This document shows, piece after piece, positions 1 to 12,249 of a stretch of DNA of 64,000 nt (within the stretch, counting starts at the first letter, position 1; every line of letters starts with the position of its first letter). The notes beneath the pieces are model-generated. The model had not been told where the DNA came from. It searched no databases and saw nothing but the letters and a program-made list of their open reading frames with translations. The stretch comes from Microvelia longipes (taxonomy: Eukaryota > Arthropoda > Insecta > Hemiptera > Veliidae). The stretch is taken from positions 29,405,900 to 29,469,899 of the forward strand of contig JACMZG010001913.1 of assembly GCA_018340805.1 (NCBI GenBank), written 5' to 3'. A program made the translations under genes and the position numbers.

Positions 1-574
1 AGCATTTACCTTTAAAGTTTTTATGGCTACATTGGTCTGGTAGTATCAAAACGTATCGAGTTACAAAAAATGTATTAAATAATAAAACTTCGAATAAGCT
101 ACGAATAAAACAGAAGAATGACATTTTTAAATTCTTTAAAGTTCAACCACAACAGTACCAGGACGTAAATTTGCCTATAATTTATGACATGCACAGTTGA
201 CGCGCTAGAATACGAGCATGCGTGGAGTTTTCAATACGTGTTTGATTTATGTTTTGGATGTAGGTATAGAGCAACATGAAAATTAAGGAAGGTTTTAGTG
301 AATTCCGATAGAGGGAACGTTATGTACGGCTTGGATCCTCTATAAACGGTGTTTAATAGTAATTTTAAAGACTACACCTCAAAAATGTTTAAATGTTTGA
401 AACGTCAGTTGTGTTGTCTACCCAAACGCAGACATGACCGAAACACCTAAACCATAATAACAAGCTTGTAAGCCAATTTAAAAACAAGAGGACGGGATAT
501 TAAAAATGAATTACTGTGGCGACATTCAGTCTAAGCTGACCATAATCATTCATGAAACGTCGCCACAATAAACA

Positions 575-925
575 AGCTATCTTTCGAACAGATACATATG
601 TTTTAATCAAACTTGGTACAAAAATCAACTTTGGGGGAGGGACACGAAGCCTATTGAAAACCCAGGTTTTTAGATTTGAAAACACTAACTTCATTAAATC
701 ATTTTTTTCTCTGGTTATTCGATAAAGAAAATATTTTAGGGAATTTTTATCAGAAAATGAGACTGGTAAGTTGTTAAGATGACGTACGAGGAAAGAGGGG
801 GTGGATCTATTCCTTTTGGCCACCTAATGCCAACTAAAAATATTTAATGAATATAACATTCCTGACCACTTCATATCATATCATGTTTACCTGCATATAA
901 AACACTACATTACACACTTGGCGTA
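575..925. repeat. Dispersed repeat family A, copy 1
   Basis: This segment matches 7610-7925 in the same orientation over about 320 bases. Shared stretches include CCTTTTGGCCACCTAATGCC, then AACTAAAAATATTTAATGAA, then ATATAAC followed by TTCCTGACCACTT. Upstream both copies share AACCCAGGTTTT and ATCAGAAAATGAG. The two copies differ by scattered substitutions and small gaps, as expected for an old interspersed repeat. No coding capacity or terminal inverted repeat was recognised, so the class is unknown. A short piece of the family (ATCAGAAAATGA plus GCTTATGAGG-like sequence) also appears near 18841 and 51536. Confidence 0.75.
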
Positions 926-1149
926 ACGCTCTATTATACAACCTGCTTATTCAAACACATCGCTATTGACACAAGACAATTACTTGTGGATTCTAAATAA
1001 ATTAACACTCATTTGTTTACAAAATAACGTATAACATAAACACAAGTTAAATTTAAAAGAATGTGCACTATCAGGAGATGCATAGTGTATAGTACCTAGT
1101 CCACTATTGGTGTTTTCCGTTTGAACATTTTTCGAACAGCTCTTTTAGA

Positions 1150-1380
1150 CCAGGATCCAAACTTAAATTATAAAGAAAAATCATAGTCTGCCTGTCCAGA
1201 GTGGAGCGAGCCCTTTATATGATTGTGCATGCTCAACATTTTAGAAACCCGTACAATTTTTAGTTTTCTTGGAACAAGCGGTTCCCTGTGGGTCGGTTGC
1301 AAAACCTGAACAAAAAAATGTTTAAAGCTGATGCTATATCCAATAAAACGAGTGTTTAATCATCAAAATCGAATAACTAC
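1150..1380. repeat. Dispersed repeat family B, copy 1
   Basis: It matches 35655-35860 in the same orientation. Shared blocks in the same order are AAATCATAGTCTGC, TCCAGAGTGG, GGTTCCCTGT, AAAGCTGAT and an ATAAACGAGYGTTTAATCA-like end. The copies are diverged by point changes and small gaps. No coding sequence or terminal repeats were seen. It may be a SINE or MITE, class undetermined. Confidence 0.65.
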
Positions 1381-2164
1381 AACCGAAGTTTTGGCTCTTT
1401 CAAAAACACAAATAAATGGGTAATTTATGCAGTCAGCAAATTTATTTGAAAATTTTTTGGCCACTTATCAAATGTTATTACCTTAGTTATATTTATCCGA
1501 TTTTGATGAAAAAACACTTGTTTTATAGGACATTTTATTAGACTTGAAGAGTTCAAAAATAAACATGTACGTATATAAAGCTCATAGCAACCACTCTGCA
1601 CCAAACTAATCATTTTAGAAGCATAACATGCTTTGAATTTATCCATTATAAAAAATAATAAAAAAGCAAATTCTAAAAAAAAATATAGTAATAGTCAACC
1701 TATACTAGTTAACTGGAAGGGTAAGCCAAAACAGAACTGTAGACAATAGATAGAGCTGGCTCTGGTCCTAGGATTCAGAGCAGGCTCTAAGTAAAAGGAA
1801 GATTCCTCTTAATAGATCATTATCCCTACAAATCCCTTAAGGGGAGGATTCAGTGTAGAGATATATTACTATGGAGCAAACCCTATCTCAATACGGGATG
1901 CTGTTTCAGGTTTCTATGAAAGGTCTGTGTGTTTTCAGTTTCCTCCAAGAGTCTTTTAACGCTATGATAAATCAACCATAGTTAGCATTTCGCATAGTTT
2001 TTGTTCATGTTATGTTTAATATTAAAAACATTCTATTTGTTAATGCAAATTTGTTATGTTTTTATGACTATATTAGTCATCAAAGGGATTATGGTTAAAT
2101 TTTGGTTTTATAAATTTTGAGGTTATATTTACCGTAAGTGAAAGAAGCAATTATAGAATTAGCT

Positions 2165-2335
2165 ACCATCGATACTTGCTGATGGATATGAATATCTCTA
2201 GACCGCCTTACCACCATCAGCAGCAGGCGGGAAACAACACTCGAGCTCTAAACTAATAAATTTATACCAGTGAATAATTAGCGTTAAGCCGAAACCGATC
2301 CAGAGACATCCATATCCAACACCAAGTATCGACGG
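2165..2335. repeat. Imperfect inverted repeat, about 30-bp arms
   Basis: CGATACTTGCTGATGGATAT at about 2169 is matched in reverse complement by the block ending near 2333, whose complement reads CGATACTTGGTGTTGGATAT. Pairing continues on both sides of these 20 bases for about ten more, with roughly five mismatches. The arms enclose about 110 bases. This could be a small fold-back element; no target duplication was recognised. Confidence 0.45.
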
Positions 2336-2901
2336 CAGCTGACTTTTCAGTTAAATTGTTGATGTTTCAAAATTGGCTTAAGGCCTCTCTAGTAATATGT
2401 GTTTAGGCCTCAATTCTGGAGGTAGAGTCAGATCTCATAGGTAGACTTAGAGGGGAATATTTGAAGCTAGCCCTTATAAACATCACGACCTTCCCTTCCT
2501 TGTTATTAAACAAGGCTTATCCTCGTTAAGGTTTATCAAGGGCAATGCATCCTATTTTCTTTGGCACCCTGTTGTACTTTTTTGGATCAGGCTTCGCAAT
2601 ATCCTATAAGGCATTGACAATGGCTATGTAAGGTTGACTGTGACAATGGTTTATTTAATGGCGGGACTTATAATTTTATAAATAATCATTTCGGAAATTA
2701 GTCAAAGTCTAATCCCGTTTCAATTAATTATATACCACGTTCACTATTTAAGTCTTTCAATCCGGCATGCCCATGCAAACCTGAATTAAAATATTAATTA
2801 GAAGCAAGGCCTAATAACTTTTAGTAGGCCCCCTATATAAACATCCTGTATTCAATATTCATTAAAACAAAAAGTTGGATTAAATAATTATAAAAGTATG
2901 C

Positions 2902-2907
<6 letters not shown>

Positions 2908-2992
<85 letters not shown>
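2908..2992. repeat. (AT)n microsatellite
   Basis: An uninterrupted TA dinucleotide run of about 85 bases. It is low-complexity DNA with no other signal. Confidence 0.95.
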
Positions 2993-2993
<1 letters not shown>

Positions 2994-3144
2994 TCTATGT
3001 TACGTCAATGCCTGGTAAGTTATCGTAGAAAGTAATAAGTAGAATCGTAAAAGATATGAGTATAACTCGATTTCAATGTTTCATGTAAACGTAGCAATCT
3101 CAAGAAAAGTGATATATAACACTAATAAAGCCCGTTTATAGCCA

Positions 3145-3325
3145 TGCGGCATATTAGGGATAGCCCCTGCGGAAACAACCTCAAGTGGTAGTGATGACCG
3201 CTAACTTCCAAGTGTATTCTAATGTTGGCGATTATTTATTAGAAATAATCTTATAAAATCTGACACCTTGACCTGGGATGGGAACCCCAGACCTCCAAGC
3301 TGCCACAGGTCAGTAAATAATAACG
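3145..3325 (-). mobile_element. SINE family S1, diverged minus-strand copy
   Basis: Read on the minus strand, this contains GGAGGTCTGGGGTTCCCATC, followed by an ATTTTATAAGATTATTT-like stretch, then TCGCCAAC. That is the same order of blocks as in the copies at 32089-32306 and 45385-45635. The GGTTCCCATCCC block sits where a tRNA-type B box would be. The copy is old and its ends are unclear. Confidence 0.5.
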
Positions 3326-3662
3326 CTTTAACTGTTTTGACTACGGAGACAGCAAAAAAAGTTAGGATTAAATTCTTATCGAATATGTAATCGATATGTT
3401 GCTTATACTTGTTTACCATCACTCCTTTGGACAATTTATGGGATTGGCAGATAACATTGACGATTTACATGAAGTGGACATTGGTAGAAATACATCTGTA
3501 TTGTTTTAACACCACTTCGCTTCTCACTCGATAGTAAACAATAAACCAAATCCCTTTTGAGCGTAATAAAACAGTGTATTACGTAATGAGAACAAGACAA
3601 CATGAGACGGTTTCCGCATTCCGTGCCTGACCTAACTAAATATTTCACATAGTGGGGCGGGG

Positions 3663-3682
3663 GAATGGGGGGGGGGGGGGGT
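3663..3682. repeat. Poly-G tract
   Basis: A G-rich run GGGGGAATG followed by about 15 consecutive G, conspicuous in an AT-rich region. It is simple low-complexity sequence and prone to length error in assemblies. Confidence 0.85.
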
Positions 3683-3884
3683 ACTAAAAAAGTGAAGTTA
3701 ATGACACGAGCAAGTACATAGACATGTAGTTAGCGCACGCCCTCTAACGAGTAAACCAGTCATTAACGAGTTTTTGATTAATGTAATTCAGAGCAAAACG
3801 ACAATAGAATTATACATATTAGTAACAATGACGACACTTTGAAAACATAAAAAATCATTCCCGGAACTAATCTCCTCTATCACC

Positions 3885-4030
3885 TCTTTCAGATATAAAC
3901 AGAGAACAAGGGGCTGCAACCAAGTTTGCCTGGTTATACCTGTTTTAGATATAGACAAAATCATAATGGTGCTAAAAACCAAGATACCCTGTCACCTGTT
4001 TTAGATATAACCAAAGAACAAGCAGCTTCA
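3885..4030. repeat. Short diverged duplication
   Basis: Two or three copies of a block with TTAGATATA, AACA(A)AGAACAAG and GCTNCAACCAAG are spaced about 60-110 bases apart. They look like a small tandem duplication with divergence. No gene is associated. Confidence 0.4.
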
Positions 4031-4554
4031 ACCAAGCTATCTATCTCCTATGTCAGGAATTAAAATAAACAAACCACTGATACTATAACACGAACATTTC
4101 ACAATCACATTTCACTCTCACTTGCTTAGTGAACGCGTAATGATTACCTTGAAATTCCTAAATGCACTTTGTTTATATAAATCTGAACACGTTTAGAAAA
4201 ACAGATTGAAACTTCCTTCTTTCAAATCGTTCTGGTTTGTCATTGAAATCATCCTCTATCAGTTTTGCTTCAATGGTCGCTAATAATTTGATCGCTTTGT
4301 AACAATAGATCAAGAACACACTTTTTATTGCGTTTGTTTAAAAAAAATTAAAATGCGATCAAGGATATTAGTATTTTTTAAACAGTGGACCCACTGATTT
4401 TTTTTGGGGAGTTAAGGTTGTGCTTTCGGTACCTTCTCTGAATTCCTAAAACTCCCCGTCCCATTTAGAAGAAGAAACTTAAAATTGTTACAGATGCTCA
4501 ATGTATAATACTCATGAGGTCAGTTTCTTATGATTTTCGATATTATACTTCGAT

Positions 4555-5095
4555 ACCCACTTTTTACTTTTCCTTATGTAGACTATAGGTACATAGAAAA
4601 AGTATTGTGTTTGTAAAAAAATCTGGGATTCACCAGAATTATCCGTTTTAACTGGTTTATGTCTCTTAAGTAGTTTTCACAAATTTGTGTTTTTGTGTGT
4701 ATGTGTTTCTGTTAATATCGTATCTCCCAGTATATTTATGCCAGAGAGTTGAAATTTGGTACAAAATTCAATCTTTCGGTTGAGTTGGACTATCCGAAAA
4801 TATATTTTATGACGTCATTGACCCGTAGTAATGTCTCTGAAAAACTTTAAAAATGTCTTAACCGGTTAGAGATTTAACACCCATGTAGTCGTATGTGTGC
4901 TAAGTTTAATGTAATTATAAGCATTAGTCCAATATTTATCAAATGACTTGTAAACAATTTTTTAAAAATAATAATTTTTTTAATACAAATTTTAAAATTA
5001 TTTACACCGCAGGTCAAGGGATGTCACCAGAATTATCCGTTTCAAGTGTTTTTAAGACATGAGTGATTTTCACAAAGTTGACTGTCTGTAGAATA
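4555..5095 (+). repeat. Dispersed repeat family C, plus-strand copy (longest)
   Basis: Typical blocks in order are AAAGTATTGTGTTTG, CACCAGAATTATCCGTTT, TAGTTTTCACAAA, GTGTGTATGTGTTTCTGTTA, CCCAGTATATTTATGCC, AGAGAGTTGAAA and TATGACGTCATTG, then a T/A-rich tail. Other members occur near 9180-9430 (minus), 10960-11085 (plus), 26950-27110 (minus), 35480-35640 (plus), 47390-47540 (minus), 47560-47720 (plus) and 48140-48760 (plus). This is the most abundant interspersed family in the window. No coding capacity was seen, so its class is undetermined. The CACCAGAATTATCCGTTT block recurs near 5029 inside this copy. Confidence 0.7.
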
Positions 5096-5107
5096 AGTTT
5101 GGCGAGT

Positions 5108-5235
5108 TTTATATTCTCAGGACGAGCGAAGCGAGTCCAAAGTAGGGAGGATGAGCGAAGCGAATTTGTTGTAATAGGAAAAGTTCCGAGATGCCCCGTA
5201 CCCAGTTTTTTTTATTGTAAAAAGGCGCGAGTGCC
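5108..5235. repeat. GCGAAGCGAG-containing dispersed repeat, copy 1
   Basis: The block GGACGAGCGAAGCGAGTCCA followed by AAGTAGGGAGGATGAGCGAAGCG reappears, diverged, at 17888-17945. Both copies continue into a similar AGTTCC...ACCCAGTTTTTTTT-like stretch. The unit is unusually GC-rich for this region and internally palindromic (CGAGCGAAGCGAG). Its class is unknown. Confidence 0.55.
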
Positions 5236-5239
5236 TTAT

Positions 5240-5790
5240 TTCGCTGAGCAGTCAGTTGGTTTCTAAGGAGAAAACCGAAAGAACCAAAGTATTTAACTCT
5301 CGAGGGAAAGCCGAGGAGGTTATGACAAAAAAGGTGCCACCCCCAAAAAAGTAAAAAAACAATATTGCTCCAAACAGCTTCTATTGGCCTGAAACGGGTT
5401 TTGAGCCAATAAAAATATTTTCAGTAGGTTCCCCTTATACATTTTGGGGGTGCCGTTTCCCCTTATACATTTTGGGGGTGCCGTTCCAAAATAATAAAAC
5501 AAATATTGCTTCAAACATCTTCTTTTGGTCTAAAAACGGAGTTTTAGCCAATCATTTTTTTTATTGGTTACCCCTTATTTATTGTTGAGGATGCTGCCCC
5601 CTCCAAAAAACAAACAAAATGTTTTTATTGGTCCAAACAACATCTTATGACCTAAGACGGATTTTCAGAATGTGAATTTTTTTTATTCCCTTCATAAATT
5701 TTTAAGGGTTCCACCACCGGGAAAGTGTTACAAAATTGATCGGTCCCCTTTATGAATGTAGAGGATACCACTGCCAAAATTGGAGATAAT
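5240..5790 (+). repeat. Dispersed repeat family D with about 130-bp internal units
   Basis: The segment contains three to four diverged units. Each has a run like CCAAACANCTTCTNTTGGCCT, then AAACGGNTTTTGAGCCA, then TTCCCCTTAT and a GGGGTGCCRC block. A 27-bp piece (CCCCTTATACATTTTGGGGG plus TGCCGTT) is duplicated head-to-tail at about 5430-5485. The same sequence order, starting from AGAACCAAAGTATTTAACTC, appears at 37640-37980 inside the CAT gene, so this is an interspersed family. Confidence 0.6.
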
Positions 5791-6124
5791 TAGCTCTAAC
5801 CTTTATAATAGGAAACACTTTTACTTCCAAGGGAGAAAAAACTATTCTCGCTATGACTTGAACCTGCTAATTTCAACAGGAGAAGGATAATTAAAAGCCA
5901 GGGATACTATCCCTGCGTCACAACGCGCCAGCCTCTGAATGAAAAATTACAAATAATTTAGTCGGGTTAAAATTATACGCACGGAATTGTATCGATTAGC
6001 ATATTTTGATTTAATTCGAAGTTTCCTGAACAACCACTTCGATTCTAAAATTATAATTTGACCTAGAAACTTTGCATGTTTTGATTTACGATGATTATAA
6101 AATCATAATTTTAAAGGTGCTTAT

Positions 6125-6167
6125 AAATATATATATATATATATATTATATATATAATATGTATGTA

Positions 6168-6235
<68 letters not shown>

Positions 6236-6242
6236 GTGTGTG
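6125..6242. repeat. Compound TA/GTAT/TG microsatellite
   Basis: A long TA run is interrupted by GTATGTATGT and ends in TTTGTGTGTGTGT. It is simple-sequence DNA. Confidence 0.95.
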
Positions 6243-7547
6243 TAAAAATATATGTTGGCGATTAAATTCTTGATCAGAGAAACCCCATCCTTCAAATAAA
6301 CCACCTCCTCTCTCTATGATGGCAAACTTCTATGCTCATTTTTTAATTCGTTAAAAAGTAAGTCAAGAGATATCGTTAGGAAGTAAGAAGCTAACTGAAT
6401 GTAATAAGAAGCTAACTTTGACAATGGTTTCCCTTTCAAGTGTGTACGTTATCAAGTTAATCTTTTTTAATGCCATACAATTTTATTCGAATTTGGCCAA
6501 TACGAAATTGGCTTATATTAAACAACGTTACTGATAGACGTGAAATTGGTCTGATCCGACCTGACTCACTATGATTAAAGTTGTTCTTTTCATAAAGTTA
6601 ACCTTAATTATTTCTCTCATTAAGTTCTCATCAAGAAACTGAAACCAGAAGTTACAACAAAAACTCGTGTGAAATGGTTAGCATCATTAAACGTTGAGTT
6701 AGATTATGGACTGGACGTGTTTTTGCGGCTACAATTTTCCGCCTCTAATGACAGGTTATCTTCTACGTCACTAATTCTTCCCTACTTAAAGAAGAATTCT
6801 TCTTTACTTCAAGATTCTTCTTTACCTCTATTCATTCTTGTTTTCAAAAACATCCTGTTTTGGAGGTTTTCTTGATGTCTATGAAGTCTTGTTAAACTTG
6901 TCAAAAGAATTCTTTGCAGAATTTTTTTTCTCTCTCTTTGTCATTATCTTTTCTTACAATGAAAACTACGTTTTACTTTAACTATATGAAGCAAATTAAT
7001 ATAAATGAATAACGTGTAAAAAATAAACTAATGACTTCAATAAGGAAAAAAACTCAAATGATAAGTAAGGAAGTGTGACACACAAAATTCAAATAAAAAA
7101 GTTAGATAATAAAAATTAAAAATTTTGCATCTACAGAAAATAATTTCACGATTAAAATCATAAAAATCTAGAAGAATATTTTACCTACAGCCGAGTAGAA
7201 TTTCTTTATTTTTTACTTTTGTTTACAAAACAAGGGCCTTGGACCCTTTGTCATATCGAGGTGGATCTTTTTATTAGACTTTATTATTATTATTATTTCC
7301 TTCTTTTAGTGAAAATTACGGGAGAAATTTACACTAAAAATGAAACAAATGGATTTACGCACGACAAGAGAGGTCAGTCAACATGTTAGGCTCAGGATTG
7401 CCTAATACCAATTAAAAATCCCTCCGCGAAACTTTTAGCCAGGAACCGATATCCCTAAACACCGTGTGCAAAGTCTTGTTTCGACTAATTGGACTAATAA
7501 AAAAATTGTGAGGCCACACACAAGGGTGCAAATTCTTACCTACACAC

Positions 7548-7590
7548 AAATATATATATATATGGGTGTGTGTGTGTGTGTATGTATTTC
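7548..7590. repeat. Short TA then TG microsatellite
   Basis: TATATATATATA is followed by GGGTGTGTGTGTGTGTATGT. It is low-complexity sequence. Confidence 0.9.
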
Positions 7591-7609
7591 AAGACAATTT
7601 CTTGTAAAC

Positions 7610-7925
7610 ACGCAATCTTTTGAACGGATAAATATTTTTTTATCAAAAATAAACCTTGGAGTACACGAACCCTATTGAAGAAAACCCAGGTTTTCAAAAT
7701 GATCTAACTTCATTAGATCATTTTTTCTTTGGAAATTCAATAAAGATAATATTTGAGTGAATTTTAATCAGAAAATGAGGCTGATGAGGTTGTTAAGATG
7801 ACATACGAGGAGAGAAGGGGTGGATCTATTCCTTTTGGCCACCTAATGCCAACTAAAAATATTTAATGAATATAACGTTCCTGACCACTTTATTATATTA
7901 TTTTTACCTGCATATAAAGCGCTAT
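7610..7925. repeat. Dispersed repeat family A, copy 2
   Basis: This is the second copy of the sequence at 575-925, in the same orientation. The right half (from GTGGATCTATTCCTTTTGGC onward) is nearly identical in the two copies. The left half is more diverged. The class is unknown. Confidence 0.75.
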
Positions 7926-8835
7926 TGCATACATATACATACATACATACTCTTGCGTATGCCGCACACGATAACTGTCGAAGACTTTGATAAAATTTAT
8001 ATTTATGGAATTGATCCCGCACTACCCTTCCTTATTTCTGTCTTCCAAACAACATCATAATTGTCATTTTCACATGAAAAGTCGCAAACATCATTACAAA
8101 TTAAAGTAATTTATAAGAATACAAATTATTATTGTAATAATTAATAGTAATTATTACAATCAATAATTTCATTAATTTATGGTGATAATTAAGTTTTAAT
8201 GCAAGGAGAATCATCAGAAAATAATGATGAAAAATTTGATGATAGTAGCGATTTTTATCAGAAAGATACACCCATAAGCTTATTCGTATGTTGTCGAATT
8301 CGGGGGAGGGTTTTACCCTCTTTACCACTCCTCTCCTTATTAACTTCCAATATATGATCTAGAATCAGCCCTCTAAATTGTTTTGTTAAGTAATTTCCGA
8401 GACATAGTTCCTTTCCACTAATCAGTGAATTGACAAGTAGTTTATCGTACCAAAAATTACGAAATACCAGTAAAATGAAATGAAATACCATTAATATGCT
8501 TTAAATTGCCGTCCAATTTTTCAGTCCGCTATTTTTTTTAACCTGTTTCAATTTATAAGTTAATTTCAATCTTACATAAGTACTTTTAAATAAATGAAAA
8601 ATAGTACCGCAAGTGTATAATTTAAAATCATAAATTAAAAATTCGATTTCATAAAGTTTTGAATTAAATAAAAACAAGTTAACAGCGCTGCAAAAAACCC
8701 CATCGGGTTGGGATTTAAGTCAAGAGTTTAATTAAAACCCTATATATTAAGTTCATAAGTTTTCCTTAAGCTTTATCCCTCAGATCTAAACTCGACGCAA
8801 CTGATTGCATTCGCATTTAATACTTAGGATATATA

Positions 8836-9030
<195 letters not shown>

Positions 9031-9179
9031 AATTCGTTAATGGTGTACAATATTTGATGGCATTATAATTATAAAAATCATCAGATATTTTGCTATAATG
9101 CTGACAATAAGATGAAACTTGATGGTCAAATTACAAATTGATCAAATCATCAGTAGACTTTATAAATTTTCGAAATTTT

Positions 9180-9430
9180 ATTGAATCATTAATAACGGTA
9201 ATGACGTCATAAAAAAATATTTATGGGTAGCCTATTTAATTCCTAAAAATTAATGTTTTCAACTCTTAAGCTACTCTGGGAGCTTCGATGATAATAAAAT
9301 CACAAACACACAAACAGATCGAAAACTTGGTAAAAACCATTAAAAAACTCCTAAAACAAATTAGTCCGGCTTCGGATTCTTTGTGCCAATACAAAAGTTT
9401 TCTTACATGTCTACGGTATAAACGAGGAGA
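9180..9430 (-). repeat. Dispersed repeat family C, minus-strand copy
   Basis: Read on the minus strand it gives the family C order: TTTATACCGTAGAC, GTATTGGCACAAAGAATCCG, TTAGGAGTTTTTTAATGG, TGTTTGTGTGTTTGTGAT, CTCCCAGAGTAG, AGAGTTGAAAAC and ATGACGTCATTACC. The match to 4555-4830 is diverged but collinear. Confidence 0.55.
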
Positions 9431-10144
9431 AATATAATTAGTATACTAAGCACAGACTGGGGTAACTATATTCTATAGTCAAGTATAACAATACTGATAT
9501 AATTCTACTTTATAGTCGTTAGTTTTACCACAACAGTTTAATATTATTGAACTTTTAAAGCTAAGTTTAAAATGCGGCACCCCGTACCGCATTGTTTAGT
9601 TCTTTAAGGAAAATTAAACCGTACATCAAGGGCAAAGAGTAAAAAAGTTATTCAATCCTGAAGTTTGTTATTAGTTTGTGCCCATCCTACTATCCTCTAT
9701 CTAGATATAATTTAAAATACAAACTAAAAAGAGATTCATCATGAGCGGGGAAGTACTGGCGTGTGTGCGTGTACTCGGATCACGAATATTTCACAAAACC
9801 ATCTCTTGTTTTTTTACTAACTCCACACATTGCAAAAAAACAGAAAAGTAATTAATCAGTGTTGTCTTTAATTGATGAAGTAGTTCTGCCAACTGTTTAA
9901 ACTTTAAAATACTTTCTAAAAATTGTTTATTATATTTTTTTACTCTATGCAATTATTTTTCAGTATTTTTTTTTTTTTTTATAAGATTGAAGAAAAGTTT
10001 TAACATTTTTTAAAGTATAGTATAGGAAATAGAAAAAAAATTAAGTGGTTTCTTCTTTTACTTAAAGTAATTTTCTTTCTAGGGTAGCTACAAAAACTGT
10101 GATGCTTCTTAGGCTCGGCTGTGATCAGAAACCATACACTTTTA

Positions 10145-10700
10145 ATTGTCAGTTAGATACTGGATTTATCGACTCTTAGGTTAAAATTTCAGTCCAAGAA
10201 CTTTTGAGCTCTAGTTAGATACTTAATGTATCGACTCTGGGTTGAGATCTCAGCTGAAATTTGAACCTTGGAACTTTTTGATTGCTAGTTAAATACTTAA
10301 TGTATCGTCTATGGGTTGAGATCTTATGAAATAGACCCCCCCCCCCCTAATGTCATAATACTGAATGTATCGACTCTGGGTTGAGATCTCAGCTGTGATT
10401 TAAACCAAAATCTTTGAACTCCAGTTGGATATTGAATGAATAGACTCTGGGTTGAGATCTCCAACTGTGATTTAAACCATTAATTTTGAGCTCCAGTTGG
10501 ATACTGGATGTATCGACTCTGGATTGAGATCTCAGCTGTGATTATAAACCAGGAACTTTTGAGCTCAAGTTAGATACTAGATTATTGACTCTGTGTTAGA
10601 TCTCAGCTGCGCTTATAAACCAGGAACTTTTGATTGCTAGTTATGTACTTAATGTACCGACCCTGGGTTGAGACCTCAACTTTTGTTTTGTAATACAGGG
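10145..10700 (+). repeat. About 70-bp tandem repeat, eight copies
   Basis: The consensus unit contains AGTTAGATACTTAATGTATC, GACTCTGGGTTGAGATCTCA, GCTGTGATTTAAACC and GGAACTTTTGAGCTC. GTTAGATACT-like starts fall near 10151, 10214, 10286, 10359, 10425, 10494, 10568 and 10640, giving a period of 63-74. Copies differ by substitutions and one has a C-run insertion near 10337. This is a degenerate minisatellite with no coding role seen. Confidence 0.85.
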
Positions 10701-10959
10701 ATTTAACTTGACACCTACACACAAAAATATCTTTAGAAGTTTGACAAGGTCCAGAGATTAAATACACGAAATACCTCTGCGAGATAATTCTCCTATTTAT
10801 CTTATCTCTAATAATAATAATCAAATATTATTTCAAGATATCATTATGCTAATAATTCCCTTCATTCATTTAACTCTGAAGTAATTATTACATTAAACAA
10901 AGTAAATTGCGTGTCAGCGTGTAATAGAGTACCTTATGTAATAGAGCAAAGTTTATTAC

Positions 10960-11085
10960 TCTCTTTTACTTTTTCTCATTTATACTGTAGTTAAAAGTAT
11001 TGTGTTTGCAAAAAATATGAAACCGGGATGTTGCCGGAATTGTCCGTTTGAGGTGTTTTCGAGGCCTCATGAGTGGTTTAAAATC
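10960..11085 (+). repeat. Dispersed repeat family C, partial plus-strand copy
   Basis: CTCATTTATACTGTAG, AAAGTATTGTGTTTGCAAAA, CCGGGATGTTGCCGGAATTG, TCCGTTTGAGGTGTTTTCGA and CATGAGTGGTTT lie in the same order as in other members of the family. It lacks the right half seen at 4680-5095. Confidence 0.55.
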
Positions 11086-11320
11086 AGACATATTTTATGA
11101 AACCATAGGAACATAAAGTTGTTCTAGAGAAATAGAGTAGCACAACTATCATATATGATGGCCTATTGTTAGATATATAACGCTGAAAATGAGTAATAGC
11201 TTAAATTTCATAAAAGTAAGTGTTTATTAGCATTATGTGTCGAACAATAAATTATCATATAAAAGTGCTGTGCGACTATCTTTCTCTAGAACTACTTTAT
11301 ATTATCTACTAGCAGGGATA

Positions 11321-11337
11321 CCCGTGCTTCGCACGGG
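11321..11337 (-). other. Helitron 3' subterminal hairpin
   Basis: CCCGTGC-TTC-GCACGGG is a perfect 7-bp stem with a 3-nt loop, lying 8 bases inside the CTAG end on the minus strand. Helitrons use such a hairpin as a replication stop signal. Confidence 0.8.
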
Positions 11338-11459
11338 CGTTAAAGAAGTAAATAATTTTTTATACAATTTCTTTTATCTGCTTATAGTACTACAGAGCCA
11401 GTAAATCAGTCCACCCTCTATATATACTATACTAAATCTAATCAAAATAAAGTAAACTA

Positions 11460-11700
11460 ATAACTTATGCCCCTGTGCACAACTATTCCCATTTGTCTGC
11501 TTATAGCACTACATAGCCTGTAAATCAGTGCATCTACAAATTTGTCTTTATACCAAGTTTTAACAAAATCACTGGAAATCCGTGTTTTAAAGTCGTAAAA
11601 TGATAAAATTTACAAACAAAATTTGAAGTCCATTAAAGTTATTTTAACTACACCTAAAGATTTTGAGACTCGTACAATTATTATTTCCTGTTCGTAAGTT
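11460..11700 (-). repeat. About 240-bp direct repeat inside the Helitron, copy 1
   Basis: The block from CTATTCCCATTTGTCTGC through TTTTGAGACTCGTACAATTA to CCTGTTCGTAAGTTA recurs almost unchanged at 13846-14090. It begins in a 117-bp satellite unit and runs out into unique Helitron sequence. This suggests an internal duplication that trapped the gene remnant and most of the satellite between its two copies. Confidence 0.8.
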
Positions 11701-11791
11701 ACTCTTTACTTGGATCATAGTTGAATCCTTCTAACTTTAAACTCACAGTTACCAGTTTTTGTATTTTTTTCTATTTCTATCATTTTGAAGT

Positions 11792-12022
11792 CTATACTCT
11801 CGCTGTTCTGAGGTCAACGAAGGCATTATATGTTGCGAATCTTTTTCTACTTTCCTTCAGCCTGTTTTCATGCTCTTGTGCATTTGGTGCAGACGTGGCA
11901 GCTCTCAACCGATTTTTTAAAAGTCTCAAATTTTTTTCTTCAGTTGATTCTTTTTCGCGCCTTTGTTTTACTCTTTTAGATGTAGATTGCAGTCGGCCTA
12001 TATCTTGTTTAATTCTAGGCAT
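11792..12022 (-). pseudogene. Helitron Rep/helicase protein, N-terminal remnant
   Basis: Reading from ATG at 12022 on the minus strand gives about 76 residues starting MPRIKQDIGRLQ and then a basic, charged stretch with two diverged copies of the pattern R-x4-E-x2-E-x4-RL-x3-R-x-R-x-A. That pattern resembles the N-terminal repeats of insect Helitron Rep/Hel proteins. The frame ends at 11792, and no Rep nuclease motif (HxH, YxxxK) or helicase motif follows, so it is a truncated relic. The frame extends upstream to an earlier ATG at 12058, but the residues there look like translated AT-rich DNA. The opposite-strand open frame over the same DNA is a shadow. Confidence 0.6.
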
Positions 12023-12249
12023 GGTTAATGAAATATATAAAAAAAATATATTATGCATGTAACCGTTTTATAAGATATTTAACCAATAATTAGATTTTTA
12101 ACAATCGTCTAAAGAAAAAAATGGCAAATAAAATAAAGTAACTGTCATTGTCAAAAAGTTGACAATTACATAATTAGTAAAATTTGCATTAATTAAATAA
12201 TAAGTAAAAGTCCCTGAAAGTGATTTGAGCTACACCAAATAGTTTTATT

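Noticed and set aside
500..823. A 107-codon minus-strand open frame
   Set aside because: It lies in dispersed repeat family A. The second copy at 7610-7925 does not keep the frame.
9741..9850. ATGAGCGGGGAAGTACTGGC as a possible CAT first exon start
   Set aside because: The frame (MSGEVLACVRVLGS) stops after about 36 codons, lacks the CAT TM1 motif and has no matching donor.
11721..12062. A 113-codon plus-strand open frame
   Set aside because: It is the antisense shadow of the Helitron Rep/helicase remnant, which has the recognisable basic repeat pattern on the minus strand.
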